This document shows, piece after piece, positions 7,666 through 15,400 of a DNA stretch of 39,087 nt. Source of the stretch: Amycolatopsis acidicola (lineage in GTDB: Bacteria > Actinomycetota > Actinomycetes > Mycobacteriales > Pseudonocardiaceae). The number at the start of each line of letters is the position of its first letter. The first letter of the stretch is position 1. Under the pieces are notes generated by a model. The model saw nothing but the letters and a program-made list of their open reading frames with translations, was not told the origin of the DNA and searched no databases. Where the stretch lies: positions 1 to 39,087 of the forward strand of contig NZ_VMNW02000084.1 of assembly GCF_007713735.2 (NCBI RefSeq), read 5' to 3'. The position numbers and the translations under genes were made by a program.

Positions 7666-8165
7666 CTCTGCCGCAGTTCCTGTTCTTCCTCGGGTTCACG
7701 ATCGTCGCACTCGTGGTCATCGCGTTCACTGTCGTGGTGTTGCGCAGCGCGCGGTTCTACGACGGGGGAGCCTTTCCCACCGGGGCCATGATCATGCGTC
7801 TCGCCCGGCCGGGCCGTGAACGGGTGGAGTTGCAGCGGTGGGCTTTCTACGTGCACCGCATCAGTGGCGCCGGCGTCTTCGGCTTCCTGTGCCTGCACGT
7901 AGTGGACGTGAGCCTCTTCGCGTTCTCTCCTGCCGTGTACGACAACGTGCACAGCCTGTACGGCACCGCGGTAATGCGCGTGATCGAGGTCGGCCTGTTG
8001 TTCGCCCTCCTTTTCCACACGTTCAACGGGTTGCGCCTCGTCTCGGTCGACGTCAAGGACCTCGGCATCGTGGCGTCGACCCGCGTCCTGTACGTCGTGC
8101 TGGCTTCGACGCTGGTCTTTGGCATCGTCGGCGCCTACTACATCCTGAAGCCGGTGTTCCTATGA
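7662..8165 (+). CDS. Succinate dehydrogenase cytochrome b subunit (SdhC-like)
   Basis: A 167-residue membrane protein with an extra N-terminal hydrophobic helix (about 5-28) followed by the cytochrome b556 core: YVHRISGAGVFGF (His65), LCLHVVD (His79) and LLFHTFNGLRL (His119). The histidines are candidate haem ligands and the HRxSG segment is the SdhC quinone/haem signature. The GTG start overlaps the flavoprotein stop (GTGA) and follows GGAGG at 7651. It anchors the complex to the membrane together with the next gene. Confidence 0.85.
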   Translation: MTLPQFLFFLGFTIVALVVIAFTVVVLRSARFYDGGAFPTGAMIMRLARPGRERVELQRWAFYVHRISGAGVFGFLCLHVVDVSLFAFSPAVYDNVHSLYGTAVMRVIEVGLLFALLFHTFNGLRLVSVDVKDLGIVASTRVLYVVLASTLVFGIVGAYYILKPVFL

Positions 8166-8548
8166 CGACCACACCCGCCCGGCCCGCGCCCGCTTCGCGC
8201 GGATCGGCCGTCCGCCGTCGCCGCGCCGCCTATATCAGCCTCCGGATGACCGGCGTGCTGCTGGCCGTGTTGGTGCTCGGCCATTTCGCCTCGACCCACG
8301 TGATCACCGACGTCTCCGGCACCGACGCGAACTTCATCGACGAACGCTGGGCGTCGCTGCTGTGGGTGATCTGGGACTCGGTCATGCTGGTCGCGGTGCT
8401 CGCCCACGCGGTGCTCGGGCTCTGGGCCGTCGTCGCCGACTACAGTGCCGGAACCCGCCGTCTGGTCATCCGCGCCACCGTTTTCGTCGTGGCGGGGCTG
8501 CTGTTGCTCGGCGGGCTCGCGATCATCATCGTGGGGGCCTCTGGCTGA
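8162..8548 (+). CDS. Succinate dehydrogenase membrane anchor subunit (SdhD-like)
   Basis: A 128-residue protein with three hydrophobic helices. A basic N-terminus leads into RMTGVLLAVLVLGHFASTH (His41, His46), and AHAVLGLWAV (His82) carries a probable second haem ligand. The ATG overlaps the SdhC stop (ATGA). Two anchors rich in histidine suggest a di-haem, SdhCD-type complex, but the haem count cannot be fixed from sequence alone. It is the last gene of the lyase-dehydrogenase block. Confidence 0.8.
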   Translation: MTTTPARPAPASRGSAVRRRRAAYISLRMTGVLLAVLVLGHFASTHVITDVSGTDANFIDERWASLLWVIWDSVMLVAVLAHAVLGLWAVVADYSAGTRRLVIRATVFVVAGLLLLGGLAIIIVGASG

Positions 8549-8624
8549 CGGCGCTGCTGCTCGATGGCGTGACGTGCGGGCGGATCGGGCGCGGTCGGCG
8601 GGATGGTCCGGCAGGATCACCGGG

Positions 8625-9626
8625 GTGTGGATCTTCTACCTGGCCGCGGGGGTGTTCGCCGTGGCTTTCGGGGTCGCCGTCCTGCGGGACCGGCGCCGGT
8701 TCCGCAACGCCGTCCTGCTCGGGCTCGCGATCGTCTGCCTGGCGTTGGGGCTGCTGGGGGAGGCCTCCCGGCTGGGGCCGGAGGCGTTCGATCGGTTCGT
8801 GTTCGCCGTGGTCGTGCTCCCGGGGCTGGCGGTGCTGGTGCTGGCCGGGTTCCTGCTGGTCAACGGCCTGACGATGGTGCGGCGCGAGGGGCGGCGCCTG
8901 GCGAACCTGTTGTCGCTGCTCGCCGGTGTGGCTTGTCTGGTCGTCTTCGTCCTGCCGGTGCTCGCCTACTACACGCAGCACCGACTGGTCACGACGGCGG
9001 CGCTGGTGTTGATGCTCGTGACCGGCTATGTCGCGTTCCTGTTCTGCAGCTACCTCGTGTACGCGGTGGTCTACGGACGCCTCGGTGCGCGCCCCGGTGC
9101 CGGTTTCATCGTGGTGCTGGGGTCGGGGTTGATCCGGGGGACGGTCCCGCCGCTGCTCGCCGCCCGGCTCGATCGCGGGGCCGCGGTGTGGCGTGCGGAG
9201 GAGGATGCCGGCGGCAGCCCGGTCCTGATCACCTCCGGTGGGCAGGGCCCGGACGAACCGGTGCCCGAGTCCCACGCGATGGCCGACTACCTCATCGAGC
9301 GGGGCATCCCGGGGGACAGGATCCTGCGCGAGGACCGATCCCGGACCACGCACGACAATCTGGCCTTCAGCAAGGCGTTGATGACCGAGCGGGACCCGGC
9401 GGCGCGGTGCGTGGTCGTCACCAACAACTTCCACGTCTTCCGTGCGGCCCTGACCGCGCGCCGGGTCCGCCTCAACGGGCAGGTTCTCGGCGCGCCCACC
9501 GCCCGCTACTACTGGCCGAGCGCGACGCTGCGCGAGTTCGTCGCCATCCTGACCGCGCACCCGCTGGTGAACCTCGTGATGTGCGCGCTGCTGGTGGCTT
9601 TCGGGATTGCGGTCGGGACACAGTAG
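8625..9626 (+). CDS. YdcF/SanA-type (DUF218) membrane protein
   Basis: About 333 residues from the GTG at 8625; a GTG at 8574 is an alternative start. Several N-terminal hydrophobic helices are followed by a DUF218 domain: FIVVLGSGL, PVLITSGGQGPDEPVPESHAMADYL, RSRTTHDNLAFSK and CVVVTNNFHVFRA. A last hydrophobic helix ends the protein. DUF218 proteins (YdcF, SanA, ElyC) are linked to envelope integrity and lipid-carrier or peptidoglycan metabolism, but their reaction is not firmly known. AGGA about 8 nt upstream supports the chosen start. The 76-nt gap after sdhD and the unrelated function suggest a separate transcription unit. Confidence 0.75.
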   Translation: MWIFYLAAGVFAVAFGVAVLRDRRRFRNAVLLGLAIVCLALGLLGEASRLGPEAFDRFVFAVVVLPGLAVLVLAGFLLVNGLTMVRREGRRLANLLSLLAGVACLVVFVLPVLAYYTQHRLVTTAALVLMLVTGYVAFLFCSYLVYAVVYGRLGARPGAGFIVVLGSGLIRGTVPPLLAARLDRGAAVWRAEEDAGGSPVLITSGGQGPDEPVPESHAMADYLIERGIPGDRILREDRSRTTHDNLAFSKALMTERDPAARCVVVTNNFHVFRAALTARRVRLNGQVLGAPTARYYWPSATLREFVAILTAHPLVNLVMCALLVAFGIAVGTQ

Positions 9627-9679
9627 GAGCCGGGGCAGTGTGGGGCCTTCGCCTGCACGAAGATCCCGGCGAGTTCGAT

Positions 9680-9925
9680 GGCCCGTGAGCGCTACTTCCC
9701 CCCGGTGCCCCAACGAATCGCGGATCCGGTCGGCCAGTGCGGCGACGCGGCCGACGGTGTGCTGGGCGGCCTGGTCCGGTGGCGTCTCCTCCAACGCGGA
9801 GAGCAGGGACTTCGCCCGCGCGCTCCTGGTCGAGGGCCTTCGCCGTCAGCTCCTCGCAGCCGGGAACTTCGAGCGCACGAGTGGCCAGAAGTACTGTTCC
9901 TCCACCGCTTCGTGCGTCCGTGACC
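9680..9925 (-). pseudogene. Hemerythrin (HHE) domain remnant with frameshifts
   Basis: The gap between the DUF218 gene and the glycosyltransferase holds a decayed coding stretch on the minus strand. Reading right to left, three frames give successive pieces of an HHE domain: THEAVEEQYFWPLVRSKF (about 9860-9920), then PGCEELTAKALDQER, then AKSLLSALEETPPDQ and VGRVAALADRIRDSLGHRG. Stop codons or frame changes separate them. The N-terminal helix and the C-terminal HxxEE helix are missing. Intact members are about 150-190-residue di-iron proteins that bind O2 or sense redox or iron state. No functional product is expected. Confidence 0.6.
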
Positions 9926-9934
9926 TTCCCTTCC

Positions 9935-10642
9935 TCAGGCCGCGGACAGCCGGCGCAACAGCGTCGCGAGTCCTTCCGGCGTGCGTCCGCGGAGCCGGGC
10001 GCTCGTGAGCACCCGGGCGTCCTCGTCATAACAACGGCGGAAACCCGCCCGCCCCAACCGGTTCCACAGGTCGTGATCCTCCCCTGTGGACAGTGCCGCG
10101 AAGCCGCCGACAGCGGTGTACGCGTCGGCGCGGACGCTGAGGTTCGCGCCGTAGACGTTCCCGTGCCCTTCCGGGACGACGGCATCCTCCAGCACACCCT
10201 GGTAGCGGAACCGGGCCAGCGGGCCGAGTTCGGCCGCGTCGAGGAGCTCGGCCGTCCCGGCGATCGCGTGCGCTCCTTCGTTCGCCCTGGCCACGTGCGC
10301 TCGCGCCCACCCGAGGTCCACACGGCTGTCGGCATCGGTGCTGAGCAGCAACGTCTCGACAGGGTCCACCCGCGACAGCCGGGAAAGGCATTGCCGCACA
10401 CCGAAAGCCCGCACCTCGCCGACGTTCCGGGCCCAGTCGTTCCGGCACACCACATCGGAGGCGCCGAGCACTTCCGCCGCGGTCTCGGCCGTGTCGTCCT
10501 CGCACCGGTCGGCGACCACGCAGACCGTGCGCTCGATCGACGGCGGCAGCTGTCGCAGCGCTTTCCCGACGGCGCCGAGGCACGCGCCGATCGTCGTTCC
10601 TTCGTCACGGGCCGGAACGACCACCCCCACGGCGGCGATCAT
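9935..10642 (-). CDS. Family 2 glycosyltransferase
   Basis: A 235-residue GT-A fold protein. It opens with VGVVVPARDEGTTIGACL, the usual nucleotide-sugar binding start. The acidic motif is TDADSRVDLGW; VYGANLSVRADAYTAVGGF and EDHDLWNRL follow as the acceptor/catalytic part. No membrane helix is seen, so it is probably cytoplasmic. Its ATG overlaps the stop of the deacetylase-methyltransferase gene (ATGA), making it the last gene of a four-gene leftward operon. Donor and acceptor are unknown; the operon suggests an N-acetylated amino sugar. Confidence 0.85.
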   Translation of the reverse strand: MIAAVGVVVPARDEGTTIGACLGAVGKALRQLPPSIERTVCVVADRCEDDTAETAAEVLGASDVVCRNDWARNVGEVRAFGVRQCLSRLSRVDPVETLLLSTDADSRVDLGWARAHVARANEGAHAIAGTAELLDAAELGPLARFRYQGVLEDAVVPEGHGNVYGANLSVRADAYTAVGGFAALSTGEDHDLWNRLGRAGFRRCYDEDARVLTSARLRGRTPEGLATLLRRLSAA

Positions 10643-11868
10643 CGGCGCTTCAGCACGTGCAGCACGAACTCCTCGTCGTCGTGCGCGACGAGCGGTTCGA
10701 GATCCGGGTGGTCGATCAGCCGCTGGTGCGCGTCCCAGCCGTCGCGGGGTGCCTCCGGGGCCCACGGTTTCCAGTGCACCGCCAGCAAATGGCCTCCAGG
10801 ACGCAACACGGACACCGACCGCCGGATCGTCTCGCCGAGATCGGCGTCGCTGAGGTAGTACAGGATTTCGCTGTGCACCACCAGGTCCGCGTCCGTGGAG
10901 AGTCCCTCCGGCAGGGCGGCCCTCGAAACCTCCACATGCGACAGTCCGGCGACCGCTGCCCTCGCCGCTTCCACCGCCTCGGCAACCGGATCGAACGCCA
11001 CGAGCCTGTCGCAGCGGACGGCCAGCTCCCGGGTCAGGTTTCCGTTTCCACAGGCCGGTTCCAGAATTGTGCCGTAGTGTTCCCTTGGCAGCGCGGCCAG
11101 TGCGACCGCCCGCTTTCGCCTTTCGTACCACCGTTTCCCGGTCTCCCACGGATCCGGCGATGCCCGGTACAGCTCGGCGAACCGTTGCGGGGAAGCGGAC
11201 TCACGCCGCGGTTCACGGAAGAAGATCTCGTCCGGGCGGTCGAAATGAGTGAGCACCTCGGGCGGCAGGATCGGCTCTTCACCGTGCGGGCCCGCGCTGG
11301 TCTGCGAGGTGAAAGCCTTGATCGCGCCCGCTTTTGCCGTGCGCTCCTGCTCGGTCAGCGTGAGCGAAAACGCGCGCTGCCACGGGATTTCGTCCGGTTC
11401 GAGCCAGTGCCACATCCAGATCGGATAGGACCAGCGTTGTGCGCCTTCGGGTGCGGCACGAAGCATGGCCAGCCCCGTCTCGCAGTGATCGGGATGCGGG
11501 TCGCCCGGCCACGGTGCCAGGCACAGGTCACTGCCCCGCAGGAGTTCCGTAAGCGCGCTTCTCAGCTGTTCGCCGCGTTCGTGCAGCCCGGAATCAGGGA
11601 GCCCGAGCCACACCGGTTCCACGTCGTGAACGCCCAGCGCGGCAAGGGAATCGGCGAGCTCCGCGCGGCGCACCGAGGCCAGCCGCCGTCGCTCGCCGCT
11701 GTCCGAGCGGGGAAAAGCGGCTTCGCCATCGGTCGCGATGACGAGTGAGATCTCGACCCCCTCGGCGTGCAGCCGCTGGATGAGCCCGGCAGCGCCGAGC
11801 GTCTCGTCGTCCGGGTGCGCGGCGACGATCGTGGCTCGCCTGATTCCCCGCAGGTCCAACGGTTTCAT
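10639..11868 (-). CDS. Bifunctional PIG-L deacetylase / NodS-like SAM methyltransferase
   Basis: This 409-residue protein joins two enzymes. Residues 1-215 form a PIG-L (LmbE-like) Zn-dependent N-deacetylase with AHPDDETLGAAG (17-28) and HPDH (125-128), the metal and catalytic motifs used on N-acetylglucosamine in MshB, BshB and GlcNAc-PI deacetylase. Residues 230-409 are a class I methyltransferase. The opening AELYRASPDPWETGKRWYERRKR resembles the start of the NodS family, motif I is LEPACGNGN (269-277), and HSEILYYLS follows. The fusion suggests that one active site uncovers an amine on an amino sugar and the other methylates it. It overlaps its neighbours by 4 nt on both sides. The domain calls are strong; the coupled reaction is inference. 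Confidence 0.88.
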   Translation of the reverse strand: MKPLDLRGIRRATIVAAHPDDETLGAAGLIQRLHAEGVEISLVIATDGEAAFPRSDSGERRRLASVRRAELADSLAALGVHDVEPVWLGLPDSGLHERGEQLRSALTELLRGSDLCLAPWPGDPHPDHCETGLAMLRAAPEGAQRWSYPIWMWHWLEPDEIPWQRAFSLTLTEQERTAKAGAIKAFTSQTSAGPHGEEPILPPEVLTHFDRPDEIFFREPRRESASPQRFAELYRASPDPWETGKRWYERRKRAVALAALPREHYGTILEPACGNGNLTRELAVRCDRLVAFDPVAEAVEAARAAVAGLSHVEVSRAALPEGLSTDADLVVHSEILYYLSDADLGETIRRSVSVLRPGGHLLAVHWKPWAPEAPRDGWDAHQRLIDHPDLEPLVAHDDEEFVLHVLKRR

Positions 11869-12803
11869 CGCATCGCCCCGTCGTAACGCGCCTCGCGGCC
11901 CAGCGCGGCCAGATCTCGCTCGGCGTGGTGCTGCCGGACGTACACCAGGAGATCCGACATGCGTTGCGCGAAGCCGCGGTCGCGGCACAGCGGCGTCGGC
12001 CCGGTGACTTTGGGGGCGCGGTCGAGCACGGTGGTGGCGCAGTTTTCGGCCGCGGCGCGGCAAACCGCCGCGCTCAGCGGATCTTCGGCGTGAGCGTCGA
12101 TCGCGTGGGCCGTCTGTTCGAGCAGCGCGTCCGTCGCGCGGATCGCCGTGTGCATGGCGCCGAGATGCGCGAGCTGGTGCTCGTCGGGCTCTCGGGACCG
12201 CAGATACGCGGCGACATCGGCCAGCACGCCTTCCGCGCCGCCGAGCCACACGGCCGCGACCCCGCAGCTCCCATGGGCGAATCCGGGCCTCGACACGTAC
12301 CAGCCCGGTGAGCCGATCACGTCGTCCGGCGCGACGGGCAGCTCGTGGAAGAGCACGTCCGCGCTGTCGGACTCCGCCATCCCGATGGCCTGCCAGCTCG
12401 ACGCATCCCGCTCGATGCCCTCGCGCGTCAGGTCCACCTCGACGAGCAGGTCGTCCGCCGCGACGAGCGCGCGGTCGAGGAAGTGCGCGCCGGAGCAGAA
12501 CCGCACGGTGCCGGAAAGCCTTCCCCTGTCGAGCTTCGCGCCCGTGCCCCCGGATTTCGCCGCCCACACGCCATAAAGCGCGTCCGGGACCGGTTCGCGG
12601 CCGGCCTCGGCGAGGATGGCGAGCGCGTCGGTGTGTCCTTCCGCGAGCCTGGCCAGCGCGAGATCCCGGGCGCCCAGCGCGGCGAGCGCGCGCCAGCGTT
12701 CCCACGTCCGGCCGCCCGCGGGCAGCGGCAGGTCGAGCGCGCCTTCACCGGCGAGGTGGCGGAGTTCGGTGGTCAACGACGGAGTGTCGAGCAGTTCGGT
12801 CAT
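11865..12803 (-). CDS. Acyl-CoA dehydrogenase-like flavoprotein (short form)
   Basis: A 312-residue protein, shorter than the usual 380-400. The middle beta-domain is recognisable (GRLSGTVRFCSGAHFLDRALVAADD), as is the C-terminal helical bundle (LGAMHTAIRATDALLEQTAHAID and the end YVRQHHAERDLAALG). The N-terminal helical domain is reduced. I could not place the catalytic glutamate with confidence, so activity on an acyl-CoA is not assured; it may oxidise a carrier-bound or sugar substrate. Its ATG lies 6 nt after the reductase stop and its TGA overlaps the next gene, so it is firmly in the operon. Confidence 0.75.
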   Translation of the reverse strand: MTELLDTPSLTTELRHLAGEGALDLPLPAGGRTWERWRALAALGARDLALARLAEGHTDALAILAEAGREPVPDALYGVWAAKSGGTGAKLDRGRLSGTVRFCSGAHFLDRALVAADDLLVEVDLTREGIERDASSWQAIGMAESDSADVLFHELPVAPDDVIGSPGWYVSRPGFAHGSCGVAAVWLGGAEGVLADVAAYLRSREPDEHQLAHLGAMHTAIRATDALLEQTAHAIDAHAEDPLSAAVCRAAAENCATTVLDRAPKVTGPTPLCRDRGFAQRMSDLLVYVRQHHAERDLAALGREARYDGAMR

Positions 12804-12809
12804 CGGCTG

Positions 12810-13985
12810 TCAGGTCCTCGGTGAAAGGGGCGCGCCGCGCTCGACGAGTTCGGCGCCTCGTTCGTAGTCCTCGTCGGCTTCGTGGGTGAGCACACCGACT
12901 GTGGTGCCGTTTTGCCCGTACCACACGGTGAAAGCACCGTCGCCGTGCCGGATCAGCTGGGCTTCGGTGAACCCGTCGCCCCAGGCGGCGTACTTGAGCA
13001 CCCGGTCGCCGAGCACCGACCAGAAGCCGGGCGCGTTGGCCCACCGGCGATGCTCCCCGGCCGCGTTGGCGCCCGCGATCTCGCCCATGGTCTCGGCTTC
13101 GCCCCAGTGCTCGACCGGCAGCCGCCGGCCCGCGATCGCGTTGCACGCCAAGGCGACGTCACCCGCCGCGTACACGTCCGCCGCGCTGGTACGTAACTGT
13201 TCGTCGGTCATGACGCGGCCTTGGTCCGTGGCCAGCCCGGCCCGTTCGGCGAGTTCGGCCCGCGGTTTGACGCCGGTGGCGAGCAGGACCAGGCCGGTGT
13301 CCGGCAATGGCCCCGAATCGGTGCTGACGCGGTGACCTCGGTCGATTCCGGTGAGTTCGGTGCCGGTGAGCACGTGGACGCCTTCGGAATCGAGCCAGCC
13401 CAGGATTTCCCGGCCCGCTTCGGCGCCGAGCCGCTGGTGCTGCGGCGCCGGTCCCGGGCAGATCAGTGTGACCCTCGTGCCGAGCCTGCTGAGCGAAACC
13501 GCCGCCTCGCACCCGATGAACCCCGCGCCGACGACCACCGCGCTCCTCGCGTTCCGCGCGGCCTCGCGCAGTTCGCGGCCGCTCTGCGCGGAGCGCAGCG
13601 TGCGGACGTCCGGATGGTCTGCGCCGTCGATGGGCGGGCGTTGCGGCTCAGCGCCCGTCGCATACACACACTGGCTGTACTGCACGGTTTCGCCCGAGGC
13701 GGTTCGCGCCCTGCGCTCTGCGATGTCCCAGTGGGTGACCGGATCGTCCAGGGAAACCTGGATTTCCCGGTCGCGGTAGAAGGAATCCTCCACCAGCGGC
13801 AGGTCGTCGTCCCCGGCCTCGCCGCGCAGGAACTCCTTCGACAGCGGTGGGCGGGCGTAGGGCCGGTCCACGTCCGCGGACACCAGCCGGACTTCGCCTT
13901 CGCCCCCGGCGTCGCGGTACGCGCGCGCGGCCGACAGGGCGGCGGGGCCGCCGCCGATGATGAGGAACCGGCTTTCGCGTCGCAT
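12810..13985 (-). CDS. FAD-dependent pyridine nucleotide-disulfide oxidoreductase, ferredoxin reductase type
   Basis: A 391-residue enzyme with an FAD motif FLIIGGGPAALSAARA at the N-terminus, RPPLSKEFL (typical of oxygenase-type ferredoxin reductases), an NAD(P)H motif SAVVVGAGFIGCEAA in the middle, and DVYAAGDVA before the C-terminal reductase domain with its conserved VEHWGEAETMG. It transfers electrons from NAD(P)H to a ferredoxin or flavoprotein partner. It is the first gene of the leftward operon, so it may serve the acyl-CoA dehydrogenase-like protein that follows after 6 nt. No ferredoxin gene is adjacent. Confidence 0.88.
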   Translation of the reverse strand: MRRESRFLIIGGGPAALSAARAYRDAGGEGEVRLVSADVDRPYARPPLSKEFLRGEAGDDDLPLVEDSFYRDREIQVSLDDPVTHWDIAERRARTASGETVQYSQCVYATGAEPQRPPIDGADHPDVRTLRSAQSGRELREAARNARSAVVVGAGFIGCEAAVSLSRLGTRVTLICPGPAPQHQRLGAEAGREILGWLDSEGVHVLTGTELTGIDRGHRVSTDSGPLPDTGLVLLATGVKPRAELAERAGLATDQGRVMTDEQLRTSAADVYAAGDVALACNAIAGRRLPVEHWGEAETMGEIAGANAAGEHRRWANAPGFWSVLGDRVLKYAAWGDGFTEAQLIRHGDGAFTVWYGQNGTTVGVLTHEADEDYERGAELVERGAPLSPRT

Positions 13986-13995
13986 GACTACCGGG

Positions 13996-14019
13996 TACCC
14001 CCGAAAACGCGGGATAAGC
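13996..14019 (-). promoter_or_regulatory. Possible sigma-B-like promoter of the four-gene operon
   Basis: On the minus strand, GCTT and GGGTA are separated by 15 nt, fitting GNNT-N14/16-GGGTA, 10 nt before the reductase ATG. The -35 part is weak, so this is tentative. Confidence 0.3.
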
Positions 14020-14040
14020 AGGGGCGCCGGTCACATCGCC

Positions 14041-14059
14041 CGTGTCCACTTCGGACACG
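14041..14059. promoter_or_regulatory. 7-bp inverted repeat in a divergent promoter region
   Basis: CGTGTCC-ACTTC-GGACACG is a perfect inverted repeat between the leftward operon (start 13985) and the rightward hydrolase remnant (start 14122). It could be an operator; no regulator gene is adjacent. Confidence 0.35.
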
Positions 14060-14121
14060 TGTAACGCGGCAGGGTACCGGGTATGGCGCGGGAAGGCGGC
14101 ACGATCCGGAGAGGAGAGCGG

Positions 14122-14683
14122 ATGAGGACGGTGACGTCGTTCCCGCACGAGATCACCGTGGAGGAGAACGTCTGGATCCCGATGCGCGACGGGGTCCGCG
14201 ACGCTCACCATCCACACTGGACAGAGCGGGTTGACCATGCCGGTCCGCCCCGTCGCGGAGGACGACGAGGTCGACGCACGCCCGTTCGGCGAACCCGAAG
14301 GCGCCGAGCCGATCGCGGTGACCCGGCTGACCCGGCCCGACCAGCGCTGGACGGTGCGGCGCGAGCTGGTCGACTACGAGAACGCGCTGGAGATCGTGAA
14401 GAACACCGGGCTGGTGCGGTTCGAGGACCTCGGGCTGGAGGTCGACCGCGAGGTGGAGGAGAGCTACGGCTGGGTCGCCGACGACTTCTGCTCGCCCCGG
14501 GGTGAGACGTCGTGGTCGGTGCTGTTCCGGCGCGGCGAGTGGTCCGCGAGGACGGACACCCACACGACGGTCACCTGCACCCCGGAGGAGTTCGTGGTGC
14601 ACGCGCGCCTCGACGCGTACGAGGGCGACGTGCGGACGTTCTCCCGCAACTGGAATCGCCGCATCCCCAGGGACTGCGTCTAG
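14122..14683 (+). pseudogene. CocE/NonD-family hydrolase remnant with a large internal deletion
   Basis: An ATG with a good ribosome binding site (GGAGAGGAG) begins FPHEITVEENVWIPMRDGVR, the N-terminus of CocE/NonD hydrolases (X-Pro dipeptidyl-peptidase S15 fold, usually 550-670 residues). At about 14200 the reading jumps one frame and continues with the end of the same family: TGQSGLTMPVRP, RRELVDYENALEIVKNTG, ESYGWVADDF, FRRGEWSARTDTHT and DAYEGDVRTFSRNW, stopping at 14683. Roughly 400-500 central residues, with the whole catalytic domain, are gone. Two short proteins could still be translated, but neither would be an enzyme. Confidence 0.8.
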
Positions 14684-14747
14684 TTCCGCCGCCGTAGTGG
14701 TGGCTCGCTCCTGACGGGACGCCGCGGTCCGCGGCTTCGGGGCCCAC

Positions 14748-15380
14748 TCACCCAAGGACCTGCTTGGCGATCTCCCGATCCAGAGACACCCGCACGAGGC
14801 CGGCCGCGAGGAGCGCGTCGTTCCCGGCCAGGCGGGCGAGTTCGTCCTTGTCCGTCGGCAGCCCCAGCCTGCTCGCGCCGTCGAGGGCCTTCTTGTCCAG
14901 GTACGGCCGCAGTTCCGGCCACACCGCCTGCGCCTCGCGGCAGAAGATGTCGGCGCCGACCGGGCCGACCCGGGAGAACTTCCGCAGGCGCTTGCGGATC
15001 TCGTCGGGCTTATGCCCCGCTTCCTCGCGCAGCTTGCGCAGATCGCCGGAATAGTCCGCCAGCAGCATTTCCGCGCTCTCGCCGAGGGCCGTGGCTGTCT
15101 GCTCGTCGTAGCGCTTGTAGTGCGCCCGGCCCAGCGCGTCCACACGGTCCTGCCAGCTCGCGTCGAGCATCGCCCGTGGCGTGGTCAGCTTGGCGGCGGT
15201 CAGTTCCCTCGCCGCGGCCACCGCGATGCCGGAGCTGATGCGCGTGGACAGCAACGTCGAGAGCACCAGCAGCCGGTACAGCGGGGACGGTTTGTCGGTG
15301 AGTTTGATCCCGGCTTCCTCGGCGAACGTCGGGCCCGCGTGTTCGAGCAGCCGGTGGATGGTCTTCGTGGGGTCGGACAT
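14748..15380 (-). CDS. HhH-GPD / endonuclease III-like protein
   Basis: A 210-residue, mostly helical protein. LRKFSRVGPVGADIFCREAQAVWPELRPYLDKKAL resembles the helix-hairpin-helix and following helices of endonuclease III-type DNA glycosylases, and the N-terminal LLVLSTLLSTRISSGIA matches their first helical bundle. The catalytic Lys/Asp and the iron-sulfur cysteines of Nth are not evident, so glycosylase activity is doubtful. GGAGG precedes the ATG. The gene lies 20 nt after the catalase stop and is probably co-transcribed with it, which would suit a role in oxidative DNA damage (inference). Confidence 0.65.
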   Translation of the reverse strand: MSDPTKTIHRLLEHAGPTFAEEAGIKLTDKPSPLYRLLVLSTLLSTRISSGIAVAAARELTAAKLTTPRAMLDASWQDRVDALGRAHYKRYDEQTATALGESAEMLLADYSGDLRKLREEAGHKPDEIRKRLRKFSRVGPVGADIFCREAQAVWPELRPYLDKKALDGASRLGLPTDKDELARLAGNDALLAAGLVRVSLDREIAKQVLG

Positions 15381-15400
15381 CGTTGCCTCCTCAGGTTTTG

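Noticed and set aside
14060..14086. Sigma-B-like promoter (GTGT-N16-GGGTAT) for the CocE remnant
   Set aside because: The -35 element is poor, several overlapping GGGTA words occur in this GC-rich stretch, and the gene is dead.
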